A DNA stretch of 12,316 nt, from positions 1-12,316 of the forward strand of contig JAOXYB010046147.1 of assembly GCA_028565635.1 (NCBI GenBank), read 5' to 3'. The position numbers and the translations under genes were made by a program. Each line of letters opens with the position of its first letter. Within the stretch, counting starts at the first letter, position 1. Below, in pieces: positions 1-8,500 of this stretch. Origin of the DNA: Phoronis ovalis (lineage: Eukaryota > Phoronida > Phoronidae). The notes beneath the pieces are model-generated. The model ran no database searches, was not told the DNA's origin, and was given only the letters and a program-made list of their open reading frames with translations.

Positions 1-117
1 AAAGAGACAGGCATGCGCCAACTCATTTTCATCACTTCTACTGTACTTATAAAACATGTATGCTTCATATTAATAATGTGCAATTCCTTTCGCTCAAATA
101 ACCAATTTAAACAGCGT

Positions 118-146
118 ACAATGATGATTCTTCGAATCGTCGTTGT
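118..146. repeat. hairpin-forming inverted repeat just before dispersed repeat copy 1
   Basis: The arms 118-130 (ACAATGATGATTC) and 134-146 (GAATCGTCGTTGT) are separated by a 3-nt loop. They pair over all 13 positions if two T:G wobbles are allowed on the plus strand, or 11 of 13 as DNA. It lies a few bases before the 160-475 repeat and has no counterpart upstream of the second copy of that repeat. No function is recognised. The rest of 1-159 is AT-rich with no gene seen. Confidence 0.45.
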
Positions 147-159
147 CTTGTTCAAGTTG

Positions 160-475
160 ATCGAGGGTGTTTCTCTGCTGCCCTAAATCTGCCAACATTT
201 TTACACAAGCTTGGATATTTTATACAAAATACGTATAATTGTAATCCACTTCTTATGCATTTTTTTATTATTAATTGCGCCCCTTTCAATACCACTTTGA
301 AATTTACAACTGTTTCAGATTGAGTTCAGTTTACAGTGATGAGTTTATAACATTGGACAACACTTTTACTGGACCTTCTTTATACATGAATCTTTTTTAA
401 TACCCTGTTTTACCTGTGGCAGGTAAATATAGACTCTTTATTGTACCAAAACGGACCTTACTGAAACCGGGCTTA
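160..475 (+). repeat. dispersed direct repeat, copy 1 (about 315 bp)
   Basis: This stretch aligns with 11766-12080 in the same orientation at roughly nine-tenths identity judged by eye, with a few small indels. Shared blocks include ATCGAGGGTGTTTCTCTGC at the left edge, GCGCCCCTTTCAATACCACT in the middle and TAAATATAGACTCTTTATT near the right edge. Both copies keep a palindrome, TTTACCTG-nnn-CAGGTAAA (409-427 here). No open reading frame is conserved between the copies. It is probably an interspersed repeat of unknown family. The ends are not TG...CA, so LTR identity is not supported. Confidence 0.85.
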
Positions 476-1501
476 AAACAACCCCTTTTTCAGATGAACT
501 GCTCAAATCGGCAAAAAGTATAGACCTTAGAGCGGAGCATACCTGATTGCTTTATGTATGAGAGTGTTCACCCCGGTTCTCTCGTATTTTATCACAATTC
601 TGTTTCTGGCATTTAAATATCATAGTACGTTATCACCGGACTTTGCGTGCTGATATCTTTAACGGATTTAACATTGCTTATGACATACAAAGATAATTGC
701 ACTATTTCCAAGCTATGGGACCCCACAAGTAGTACTCAGTATATTAATGCGCAGGTTTTCTCCTTTTTTCCTCCCTTTTTCTTTTGGGTTGGTCGTGTTG
801 ATTACTTTTATTTAAAAATGGGTGTAATTTTGCTTAAAGAAATCAGATTTTGAAAATGCCTTTTTTATCAAAAAATGATGGGATTCTTTAGTGGAAGGGA
901 AGCCTATAAAGTGCTAGGGCAATGCTTCGCATTTTCTCACCAGGTGGCCTAGCTTCAATGTACTGGAGAGGAAAGCTTTATTGGCCATGATAGCATGCAA
1001 AAATAATTTTAGGCTAGAGACATAATTATCTTGATTTGTGACTGGAGAAAAATTTTATCGAACAGGCAAGATATTATAAAAGATTTATTAGCATTGAAGA
1101 GGATGGAAGAAATAATTGTGTACTTATACCTTATTAGTGAATAATTAAGGCTAACCTAGACCCTCGTTACTGTTTAAATAAAATACGTGAATCGAAAAAT
1201 CCGCAATACATTTTTTCACATAAAATAAATGTGTTTTGAAACTTTAACATTCATGCTATACTCACTGCGGTATTTTTAGTCTCGTGTGTGCAACACATGA
1301 TATTTAATTAACATTTTATGTCACCTCCTGTAGGAAAATCCTGAGGATCTAAATGCGAGCTATAAACTACGTTATTAAGAAGTAAACGATGAATTATTAA
1401 TTAATGTTTAAACAAAGGTATTTCTTTTATTTGCTAAAAAAATAAATTACAGTTAGCATGAATTTTGATCTTCTGGGTTTTCTCGTAGGATGTACCTAAA
1501 G
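476..1501. other. AT-rich spacer, no gene seen
   Basis: No reading frame longer than about 70 codons, no recognisable protein motif and no RNA gene are visible. The only structured element noticed is a perfect short palindrome AATGC-ttc-GCATT at 921-933. It sits between CTAGGGC and GCCTAG, which gives a weak outer stem. The 68-codon frame at 647-853 is T-rich low complexity and is not called. Confidence 0.6.
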
Positions 1502-1628
1502 GTATGTAAAGTGAGCTCCATATTCAGATTCAGATTCAACGTATCCTTCAGATTCGGATACAGAAGCAGATTCAGATTCGAAAAATAATAATAAAATGTT
1601 CTAAATGGCAAGTTGAATTGCAAAGCAT
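1502..1628 (+). repeat. inverted repeat arm 1 with ATTCAG hexamer run
   Basis: This segment begins GTATGTAAAGTGAGCTCC, continues into several ATTCAG hexamers, and ends with CTAAATGGCAAG followed by GCATTT. The reverse complement of 2552-2640 reads the same elements in the same order (GTACGTAAAATGAGCTCC, ATTCAG hexamers, GGTCTAAATGGCAAGCATTT). The two segments are therefore inverted copies about 1 kb apart. A third degenerate CCAGATTCAAATTCAGG piece lies near 1887-1903. The antisense frame here is a by-product of the hexamers and is not a gene. Confidence 0.7.
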
Positions 1629-2145
1629 TTGCTAAATTAAAATACCTTTTCAAAATGTTTTGTTTCCGCTAATTATCGGTGAAGGTTCTGAAATATTTCG
1701 ATTTTTTAAAATATTTTCACGCATTTTTAGCAAAAAAACAAACATCTTATAGCAGATAAGACGGGTTATCGTAACCTGGAAATGGGCATAGAAACACATA
1801 TTTGTGGAACCCGTTAACAACACCGATTTTTACAAAAAAAAATCTTTTTGAACATTTTTATCCGAAAACATTTTTTGCTCCCCAGCTCCAGATTCAAATT
1901 CAGGTTCGAAATAAACGTTGCGACCTCACCTTTCGATCTTTGCCCGGCTTTTCCCTTTTTTCACTTATGTGAGTATTCCAGGAGCATATGAAGATTCTTT
2001 TATAACTAATGTACTCTGTTTCTCCATTTTGTTGCTAAAAATCCGTGAATAAATTCCAAAAAATTGTTTGAAAAATTTCGTATTCTTTTTTTGTGCATAA
2101 AAATATAAAGTAGTACACTGTTTTTTTACACTTTCTTTATTCCAG
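1629..2145. other. AT-rich spacer between inverted arms, no gene seen
   Basis: No coding potential is recognised. Two adjacent short palindromes occur at 1745-1761 (TCTTAT-agcag-ATAAGA) and 1764-1776 (GGTTA-tcg-TAACC). A third degenerate ATTCAG-type segment lies near 1887-1903. Together with the flanking inverted arms, this may be the inside of a decayed foldback or terminal-inverted-repeat element. Confidence 0.5.
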
Positions 2146-2413
2146 TTCTACAAAACAAAATCACAGAGAATATGCGACTAGAGTGTGCTTGCTGTCTGGT
2201 TGACGGCAGTCAATGTAATCCACCAATCTGAACACTAAAATTACTCAAAGTTGTCACTTGGAGAAATACAAGAACACCTTATAATTAAAAAATCACTTAG
2301 AGAAATACATTATTATAGGAACCTTATAATTAAACTGTCACTTACCTACAAAACAAAATTACAGGTAATATGTGACTGTAGTGTGCTGTCTGTTTGACGG
2401 TAGTCACTGTAAT
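2146..2413. repeat. 199-bp-period duplication with internal 39/45-bp repeat
   Basis: Segment 2146-2220 (CTACAAAACAAAATCACAG ... GACGGCAGTCAATGTAAT) recurs at 2345-2413 with several substitutions (CTACAAAACAAAATTACAG ... GACGGTAGTCACTGTAAT). Between them are two shorter tandem units, 2253-2291 and 2292-2336. Each begins with (A/G)TCACTT(G/A)GAGAAATACA and ends in CCTTATAATTAAA. This is non-coding tandem duplication with no recognised function. Confidence 0.7.
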
Positions 2414-2551
2414 GCCCAATACCGGACAATCACGTGGCAAGAAAAAATGGAAACATATTTACATAATTAATATAAGGGTACGGTTACAACCGATAATTGT
2501 GGGGGAAAATTAGGAGAGAAATAAAAAATCGTGAAAAGTAATTATTTTTAT

Positions 2552-2640
2552 AAATGCTTGCCATTTAGACCATTTTAGTTTGTTTTTTCCCGAATCTGAA
2601 TCATATCTGAATCTGAATCTGGAGCTCATTTTACGTACGT
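2552..2640 (-). repeat. inverted repeat arm 2 with CTGAAT hexamer run
   Basis: This is the reverse-complement counterpart of 1502-1628. It starts AAATGCTTGCCATTTAGACC, runs through CGAATCTGAATC and repeated CTGAAT hexamers, and ends GGAGCTCATTTTACGTAC. Arm spacing of about 1 kb suggests either the two ends of one decayed element or two separate copies in opposite orientation. The sequence alone does not decide between these. Confidence 0.7.
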
Positions 2641-3150
2641 TTATAGTTTGAAAATACCCTTATGTCATAGCTTGAATATGAAAGTTTTGGAAAACATTTA
2701 TTTTGTGCGAAAAAAATGTAATGCGAATTTTTTACGATTTTTTATATAAACAAGGTCTAGCTTTAGCATTAAGTATTAGGCAACTGCTCTTTGCCTTCGA
2801 ATATAATAGGATATATATGCATAAATAGATCATGTATGTAAGTAAAGATAATGAGAGCAATTAATAATAAATAAGTATGAGATGGGTAACAATATTGTTG
2901 CATTGAAATGTTTTTTAAATGATAACCTTGTTGCACAAAAATAAAATTATTGTAATGCCAAATAACGAAAATAAAATTATATCAATCACTGAGAACGGAG
3001 GTTGCGTTGATTCTGTTGCATGAAGATTAAATTCAATGATTCCCATAGAAATAAAATGTGGCTTTTTATACCTGCACGAAAATAAACTTGGACCAATGGA
3101 CTTGATAATTAAGCGGTGACTTATGAATTAATCAGCAGCAAAATGACTTA
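2641..3150. other. upstream region or 5' UTR intron of the TRIM gene
   Basis: This is very AT-rich sequence with no coding potential. Because a splice acceptor lies at 3162, at least its 3' part is probably intron. The nearest consensus-like donor hexamer is GTAAGT at 2838-2843, but the exon side (CATGTAT) is poor, so the upstream non-coding exon and promoter are not located. Confidence 0.45.
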
Positions 3151-3162
3151 CATTTTTTTCAG
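3150..3162 (+). promoter_or_regulatory. candidate 3' splice site before the TRIM start codon
   Basis: A pyrimidine run followed by CAG (CATTTTTTTCAG) ends at 3162, only 5 nt before the ATG at 3168. This matches the strong animal splice-acceptor consensus. It implies that the coding exon carries almost no 5' UTR and that the transcript starts in an upstream non-coding exon. The call is inferred from the motif and position only. Confidence 0.65.
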
Positions 3163-3167
3163 ACGAT

Positions 3168-5129
3168 ATGGCTTCAAAATCTTCAGATATCCAGTCGTTC
3201 CTTGAGTGTTCAATATGTCTAGAGCCTTACACCAATCCAAAGATACTGCCGTGCTTTCATACATTTTGCAATTACTGTCTACGAGACCATCTGGTGGTGT
3301 ATGAAGCTGAAGGAATATTTCCGTGTCCAACCTGCCGATACAAAGTACCAATTCCTGCAACTGGTGTGGATGGCATAGACAACAGTTTCTTCCTGAAAAG
3401 TCTCCGTGAAGCGTTTCCGGTTGACGCCAAGACTACATGTGACGTATGCAATTTGAGTGACGTCACTGTTGATGCGGTATCTATGTGCATAAACTGCGCG
3501 GATCATCTTTGCCAATCATGCGCCGACAATCACCATAAAACCAGATACACCGTGGATCATCGCATCATAAGTATGGAAGATGTCCGTAGTGGAACATACT
3601 TGCAAGATATCCGTGCACATCAGCGTATTTTCTGTAACAATCACCGTAGCAAGGAGATTGAAATTTATTGTAAAAAGTGTGAGAAACCAATCTGCATGCT
3701 ATGTAAAACTTTAGAGCATGATGATCATAAAGTTTGTAGTCTTGAGGACGCTGCCAACAAAGTAAACGAACAGTTGCCGGACTTAGTACAGCCCTTATTA
3801 CCAATAATAAACTTCTTAGAGCAAGTAATTCTAAAAAGAAAGCAAATCAAAAATCAGATTGAACCGAACAAAATTGACATAGCAGACAAGATTAAAAAGT
3901 GGGCAGAATCGAAACATAAAGAAATCGACGCGACCAAAAAAAAGCTTTTACAAGATTTAGAAACCGCTACTATTGCTGCTAAAAAACAAGCCGACGTCTC
4001 TTCAGACGAAGTGGAGACTCAATTAGCTACAATCAATAGTACAACAGAATACGCCCAGAGACTTGTACAGCATGCTAAAGCGACTGAGAAACTTCAGCGA
4101 TATACAGAACTTTGTGACCGATTAGTTCAGCTTCAGAAACAAGACCTACCAGTAACCAGTAAGCAACCCGAATTCATGTTCAAACAGGCTGTCCTACCAC
4201 GGTCACTAGCGGAGATCAAACTTCATGTACAAGATGTTCAAGTTGCAGCTGCAGCGATCTGTAAGGTGATTCCAGTGAAAGGCAGAATACTGCTGAAAGC
4301 GGAATTATTGAGAAGTATAAGTACAAAATTAAAAAATGATCAAAGTATACCCCGCTGTTTGGACATTGCAATCAGTGGGGAAAATATGTTTGTACCCGAT
4401 AAGGAGAATAAAAAACTGAAAGTATTCAATAAGATGGGAAACTTCATATGTGTCCTTGGAGATTCTTCTAGTGGTTGGCAAATACCGCGTGGTGTCACTG
4501 TTGACAAGGATGGCAACATTGTAGTGACTGATCAGACTACAAATGGTGTGCATGTGTATGATAAGAACAGAAAATATGTTTCATCAATAAAAAATCTTAT
4601 TGTACGTTCAAATTACTACTTTGAAGGGGTTGCAACAAATGCAAAGAAACAGATGTTAGTGACTGATAAAAATACTATAGTAATGATAAATTATAGCGGC
4701 GATAATAAGAGAATAATTGATGGTAAACAATTAGGCTTACATCCGTTTCATGCATTCTACATAGCCACGAGTGATATCAATGATAGTATTATAGTATCTT
4801 GTGCTACGTCTAAGTACGTCTACATTCTTGATAGTGCTCTTACTAAAGTATTACACTCGTACAAACCAACCAGTGGTATCTCTCTGAAGAGGCCCCATGG
4901 AGTATGTGCTGACCAGTGGGGCAACATTATCGTTATTGATAACGGTGAAGATCCCGATTTCAAGGGAAGTATACATGTACTGTCCAGCAGTGGTCAGCAC
5001 CTTGCGTTACTAATCACTGAGGCGGAGGGGTTATGTGATCCAACAGGAGTGGCCGTATCTGGATTGGGAGAAATAGCTGTAATAGAATATTCTGGTTGTG
5101 TTAAAACCTACAAGTACATGGACTGTTAG
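3168..5129 (+). CDS. TRIM-NHL-like protein (RING / B-box 1 / B-box 2 / coiled coil / propeller), probable E3 ubiquitin ligase
   Basis: This is a 653-residue intronless coding region. Residues 14-56 form a complete C3HC4 RING (C14, C17, C29, H31, C34, C37, C53, C56) with CPTC at its end. Residues 91-131 form a B-box 1 (C91, C94, C107, C110, C115, C118 and histidines H123, H131). Residues 156-187 form a B-box 2 (C156, H159, C168, C171, C176, C179, H184, H187). Residues about 195-330 are Lys/Glu/Gln-rich and helical, consistent with the TRIM coiled coil. Residues about 393-653 carry NHL-type repeats (PRGVTVDKDGNIVVTD at 440, PHGVCADQWGNIIVID at 576, PTGVAVSGLGEIAVIE at 625), roughly six propeller blades. 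There is no filamin domain between coil and propeller. Known TRIM-NHL proteins are cytoplasmic ubiquitin ligases in which the RING binds the E2, the coil dimerises and the propeller binds a protein or RNA target. Every zinc ligand is present, so activity is plausible. The target is unknown, and orthology to TRIM2/3/32/71 or TRIM56-like genes cannot be decided. The ATG follows a splice acceptor by 5 nt. Confidence 0.95.
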   Translation: MASKSSDIQSFLECSICLEPYTNPKILPCFHTFCNYCLRDHLVVYEAEGIFPCPTCRYKVPIPATGVDGIDNSFFLKSLREAFPVDAKTTCDVCNLSDVTVDAVSMCINCADHLCQSCADNHHKTRYTVDHRIISMEDVRSGTYLQDIRAHQRIFCNNHRSKEIEIYCKKCEKPICMLCKTLEHDDHKVCSLEDAANKVNEQLPDLVQPLLPIINFLEQVILKRKQIKNQIEPNKIDIADKIKKWAESKHKEIDATKKKLLQDLETATIAAKKQADVSSDEVETQLATINSTTEYAQRLVQHAKATEKLQRYTELCDRLVQLQKQDLPVTSKQPEFMFKQAVLPRSLAEIKLHVQDVQVAAAAICKVIPVKGRILLKAELLRSISTKLKNDQSIPRCLDIAISGENMFVPDKENKKLKVFNKMGNFICVLGDSSSGWQIPRGVTVDKDGNIVVTDQTTNGVHVYDKNRKYVSSIKNLIVRSNYYFEGVATNAKKQMLVTDKNTIVMINYSGDNKRIIDGKQLGLHPFHAFYIATSDINDSIIVSCATSKYVYILDSALTKVLHSYKPTSGISLKRPHGVCADQWGNIIVIDNGEDPDFKGSIHVLSSSGQHLALLITEAEGLCDPTGVAVSGLGEIAVIEYSGCVKTYKYMDC

Positions 5130-5246
5130 AGAATCACGAGGTGTGATAATTTAGTTGATACACACTTTTAGTAAATTACATCATATTTAAAATTTATTAT
5201 CTTGTAACTTGCACAAACTGTTTTTGAAACAATTTAAACATAACAA

Positions 5247-5378
5247 TGGCCGTCTACCGTTGCTGTAAACTAAAAGTATACTTGGCGTACCGTGCGGTAT
5301 CCATACCGTGGACGGACCATAGATAGTATCTTTCTATGAGCAGTCGTGGCCTAGCCGGATTATTATTTTTATTGTTAT
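5247..5378 (+). mobile_element. insertion-like block in copy 1 flank, with foldback and tRNA-Ser-like motif
   Basis: Aligning the two duplicated flanks leaves about 130 bp here that copy 2 lacks. The block is GC-richer than its surroundings and rich in palindromes: TACCG-tg-CGGTA at 5288-5299, CGGTAT-cc-ATACCG at 5295-5308, and a looser outer pairing of 5248-5260 with 5305-5318. At 5340-5358 it reads GCAGTCGTGGCCTAGCCGG, close to the first bases and A box of a eukaryotic tRNA-Ser, followed by a TTA-rich tail without a B box. It may be a truncated SINE or foldback element. Deletion from copy 2 is the alternative. Confidence 0.4.
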
Positions 5379-5423
5379 TATTTGTCATGTCGATGTTTAC
5401 ATCTGTACTATCACGTATTATTT

Positions 5424-5429
5424 AATAAA
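5424..5429 (+). terminator. candidate polyadenylation signal of the TRIM gene
   Basis: This is a canonical AATAAA about 295 nt after the stop codon, followed by T-rich sequence (ATTATTCTTTATTTAG at 5445-5460). It is the first exact AATAAA downstream of the coding region. The corresponding site in the duplicated copy has lost the hexamer (GTTAATAGC near 6620). Confidence 0.5.
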
Positions 5430-5778
5430 TAACATAACCTCTTGAAATTATTCTTTATTTAGCATAAACAAATTTTGGAAACAACTTAATCTATCTACTA
5501 GTTAGCCCAGCGTTGTAGCACTGATTTACATTATTTTGGAATATATATATCAAGTCTTTCGGCTGCTTGTTGTCTTCTCGACACTACAACATTGAAACAA
5601 AAAGGCACGTAATAAATTATATCTTGTAGCTTTCTTAGGGTGTCAACTACAGCTGAACAAATAGCCATATGTTAAAAAAAACGTGCTGGCAATATAGTAT
5701 ATATGTTTTCTTGTTATTATAATTATATTTGTACGGTAATTTACTTATACGCTTGATGTCACAAAAAACATAATAAGC

Positions 5779-6450
5779 AGAAAGTATTCAATAAGATGGG
5801 AAACTTCATGTGTTTCCTTGGAGATTCTTCTAGTGGTTGCAAAATGGTGTCACTCTTGACAAGGATGGTAACATTATAGTGGATGATGAGAATATAAATG
5901 GTGTGCATGTGTATGATAAGAACAGAAAATATGTTTCATCACTGAAGAATCTTATTATAGGTAGTAGTTACAAGTTTAAAGGGGTTCCAACAAATGCGAA
6001 GAAACATATGCTAATGTCTGATTAATTATGGCGGCGATAATAAGAGAATAATTGATGGTAAACAATTAGGTTTAGATCAGTTTGATCCATATTACATTGC
6101 CACGAGTGATATCAATGATAGTATGTTGCTATAAGTCTAAGACCGTCTACATTCTTAATAGTACTGCTTCTAAAGTATTACACTCGTACAAACCAAGCGA
6201 TGTTATCTCTCTGGAGTATCACCATGGAGTCTGTGCTGACCAGTGGGGCAACATTATCGTTATTTTTACCTATGCCGATGACAAGGGCAGTATACATTTA
6301 CTTTCCAGCAGTGGTCACCACCTGGCCTTACTGATCACTGAGGCGGACGGATTGTGTTATCCAACAGGAGTGGCCGTATCTGGATTGGGAGAAGTAGCCG
6401 TAATAGAAAAAAGTGGCTGTGTTAAAACCTACAAGTACATGGACTGTTAG
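5779..6450 (+). pseudogene. truncated, frameshifted duplicate of the TRIM NHL region
   Basis: This is homologous to codons about 416-653 of the TRIM gene and lacks the RING, B-boxes, coiled coil and a start context. Three deletions relative to the intact copy break the frame. About 7 bp are lost near 5840, where the WQIPRGV region collapses. About 20 bp are lost near 6022, creating an immediate TAA after MLMSD. About 8 bp are lost near 6124. The last ~105 codons are open and well preserved and end in the identical CVKTYKYMDC, stopping at 6448-6450. No promoter or splice acceptor is evident. Fusion to the upstream gene as an alternative 3' exon would need a splice donor inside the intact coding exon, which is unsupported. 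Best read as a pseudogene fragment. Confidence 0.88.
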
Positions 6451-6930
6451 AGAAGCACGATGTGTAATAATTTAGTTGATGCACGCTTTTAGTAAATAGC
6501 ATAATATTTAAAATTCATTCTTGTAACTGGACAAAATATTTTTGAAACAATTTAAATATGACAGTTGCAGTATTTGTCATATCAATATTTACATCAGTTC
6601 TGTACTATCACTTATTATTCAGTTAATAGCATAAACGTATTCTTTTATTCAGAGTAAAATGTTTTGTACTAGTCCACCTTTGTAGCAATTGGCAATTGTC
6701 CGCCAATGTTTACATTTGTAACATCAAGTCTTTCAGCTGTTTGTTGACTTCTCGACATTAAAATATTGAAGCGAGAAGTCACGTAATAAATTGTATCTTG
6801 TAGCTTTCTTAGAGCTGCACAAAGAACCCAATGTTAAAAGAAATATGCTACCATAAGAGTACATACTGTATATGATTTCTTGTTTTTATTATATTTGTAC
6901 TGTAATTACCTTACTCGTGATCTTTATGCA

Positions 6931-7651
6931 TAAGAAATATAAATACACTAGCTAGTAATAGGCTGATATTTTTATTTCATTGATTTTTGGAAAACAACCT
7001 ACACAAATACATCATAACAGCAAATTTAAGAAATCCTCTTTTTTTTCGTCTCTTCTCTCACATATTAATTTATAGTACTAAAATCGGCCTACTGATAAAA
7101 ATGCCATTGAAGCGTCGTCGCATATCACGGCTATTCTATCATGATGACTCGTTCTGAGTAAATCGCCAGGGAGCTTGCTTTGTTTAGTGGACTATAGATA
7201 AAGTCTGACAGGACAGAATTTCATTGAAGACGGATTTATTGACATATAAACACTACGTACACAGTTTTAGTGACTGCTATCGAGTCGGTCATTTGTATGT
7301 TACAGAAATATTGTTATTAACTAATCCTGCTGATGGCTGTTTATCATTTCTTAGTCAATAGTGAAATTATACCAAAGATTGAAGTACTGCTAATTATTAC
7401 ACTTTTGTTACTTAAAGGGGTTTTGAAACCACTGGGAAATGCCGTACAAGGATTACAATGTTAAGGTTTGACATCAAAAACCATTTTGATCATATTACCA
7501 AGGCTTATTAAAATTGAGAATTAATTATATATTAATGCAAACATATTTCATTGTGTTTCAGTGTGGCTTAATGAAATCACCAGAATTTTTTTTAGAGGGA
7601 ATACACTTCGAATTCACACACCTAATCTCAAAAGCAATTTTTTTCTCTACA
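6931..7651. other. AT-rich spacer, no gene seen
   Basis: No protein motif, RNA gene or clear repeat is recognised. A splice-acceptor-like GTGTTTCAG sits at 7552-7560, but the frame after it (7561-7776) consists largely of the tandem repeat that follows and has no recognisable domain, so no exon is called. Confidence 0.55.
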
Positions 7652-7821
7652 CTTATTACATGTCTTACCCCAATATATTCTCTTTCTTGAGGATATGTTG
7701 TTTACTACAAAATCTGCATTCTAGGTTACTTTCTTATTACATGTCATACCCCATACAGGACATTATTCTTTCTTGAGGATATGTTGTTTACCACAAAACC
7801 TGCATTCTAGGTTACTTTCTT
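7652..7821. repeat. tandem duplication, units of 81 and 89 bp
   Basis: Unit 1 is 7652-7732 and unit 2 is 7733-7821. Both start CTTATTACATGTC and share TTTCTTGAGGATATGTTG and CTGCATTCTAGGTTACTTTC. They differ by a few substitutions and an 8-bp indel near the CCCATACAGG segment. The high similarity points to a recent tandem duplication with no coding role. Confidence 0.8.
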
Positions 7822-8244
7822 TTTGCTTGAACTACTTGTCGCGTCTGTTGTCGAAATTTCGCTTTATTGACAGCTTTTTTATGTGATACTTTGTGTACTG
7901 TATTTGCCGTTCAGTTGTCTCCATTGTACGCCAGATGTCAATACATTTTTTCAGTGTAAGTTTATCGGATGTTAGTAGTTTTCAGGGCCGTCAGACACTT
8001 TTTCAAAAGGGGGGTGCGTTTGCTGTAAATTATGTGTCTCGGACCAGGACTGTCGGAGTCAGCTCGCACAACATGAAGCGGCGTGCTGGGGAGGGTCCAG
8101 CAGGGGTGTCCCCTTCCATTTAAGTGCCTTTTTTTTTAATGCGTGTTATATCCTCCATTTTGAGCATCAAATCAGCTTTCTGAATTGACTATACATCATA
8201 ATTAAAACAATGTTTTAAAATATTATATGGTGCAAAATAAAAAA

Positions 8245-8500
8245 TCAGTGTTGCATCTAATGTATTTTTTTGTATTTGTATTTGTTTTTATATCTTACAC
8301 ATATACTAAATCAAAGCGGCTTTACATAAACTATAAAGGACTTTTTTTACACGAGCAGTATCAACTACCTGGGGAGCATACAGTGAGGCTTCCGGATTCA
8401 GCGCACTAATATACACTTGGCAAACTTACACTTCAATGCAATAACACCCTAGCAGGTACGGATTTCTGCCTGAGTGAAAATAAACAATACAAAGGAGAGG
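8245..8500 (-). repeat. possible SINE or LINE-tail remnant
   Basis: Read on the minus strand, 8311-8325 gives GTAAAGCCGCTTTGA, close to the GTAAAGCGCTTTGA-type tail common to L2-like LINEs and their SINE partners. The stretch 8455-8476 (CAGGTACGGATTTCTGCCTG) resembles a degenerate form of an inverted CAGGTA...TACCTG core that I recall from marine-invertebrate repeats. Both resemblances rest on memory of motifs, not on an alignment. No coding potential is seen. Confidence 0.33.

Larger units (their letters stand above)
5130..5435 (+). other. probable 3' UTR of the TRIM gene
   Basis: This sequence follows the TAG stop and ends near an AATAAA hexamer at 5424-5429. The first 115 bases are clearly homologous to the sequence after the pseudogene stop at 6451-6570, so this flank was part of the tandem duplication. 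An insertion-like block at about 5247-5378 is absent from the second copy. Confidence 0.5.
4407..6930 (+). repeat. tandem segmental duplication: TRIM NHL end plus 3' flank, about 1.36-kb offset
   Basis: Copy 1 (about 4407-5760) and copy 2 (about 5769-6930) are direct, adjacent duplicates. The coding parts align from CTGAAAGTATTCAATAAG (4416) and GCAGAAAGTATTCAATAAG (5778). The alignment continues past both stop codons through CTTGTAGCTTTCTTAG and TTGTACnGTAATT near each right end. Copy 2 begins almost where the copy 1 flank homology ends, as expected of one tandem duplication with a breakpoint inside the coding region near codon 414. Since then each copy has gained or lost short segments. Confidence 0.85.

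Noticed and set aside
1453-1653. 66-codon minus-strand frame with an Asn-Leu-Asn-Leu run
   Set aside because: The run is produced by the ATTCAG hexamer repeat and the frame has no recognisable domain.
5340-5358. Functional tRNA-Ser gene
   Set aside because: Only the 5' end and A-box-like bases are present. There is no anticodon arm, B box or 3' acceptor pairing.
6082-6450. 122-codon plus-strand frame as a functional small propeller protein
   Set aside because: Its first ~15 codons are read out of frame relative to the parent gene. It has no promoter or start context and is the tail of the frameshifted duplicate.
7893-8123. 76-codon plus-strand frame
   Set aside because: It crosses the left boundary and GC-rich subterminal palindrome of the candidate element. 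No domain is recognised.
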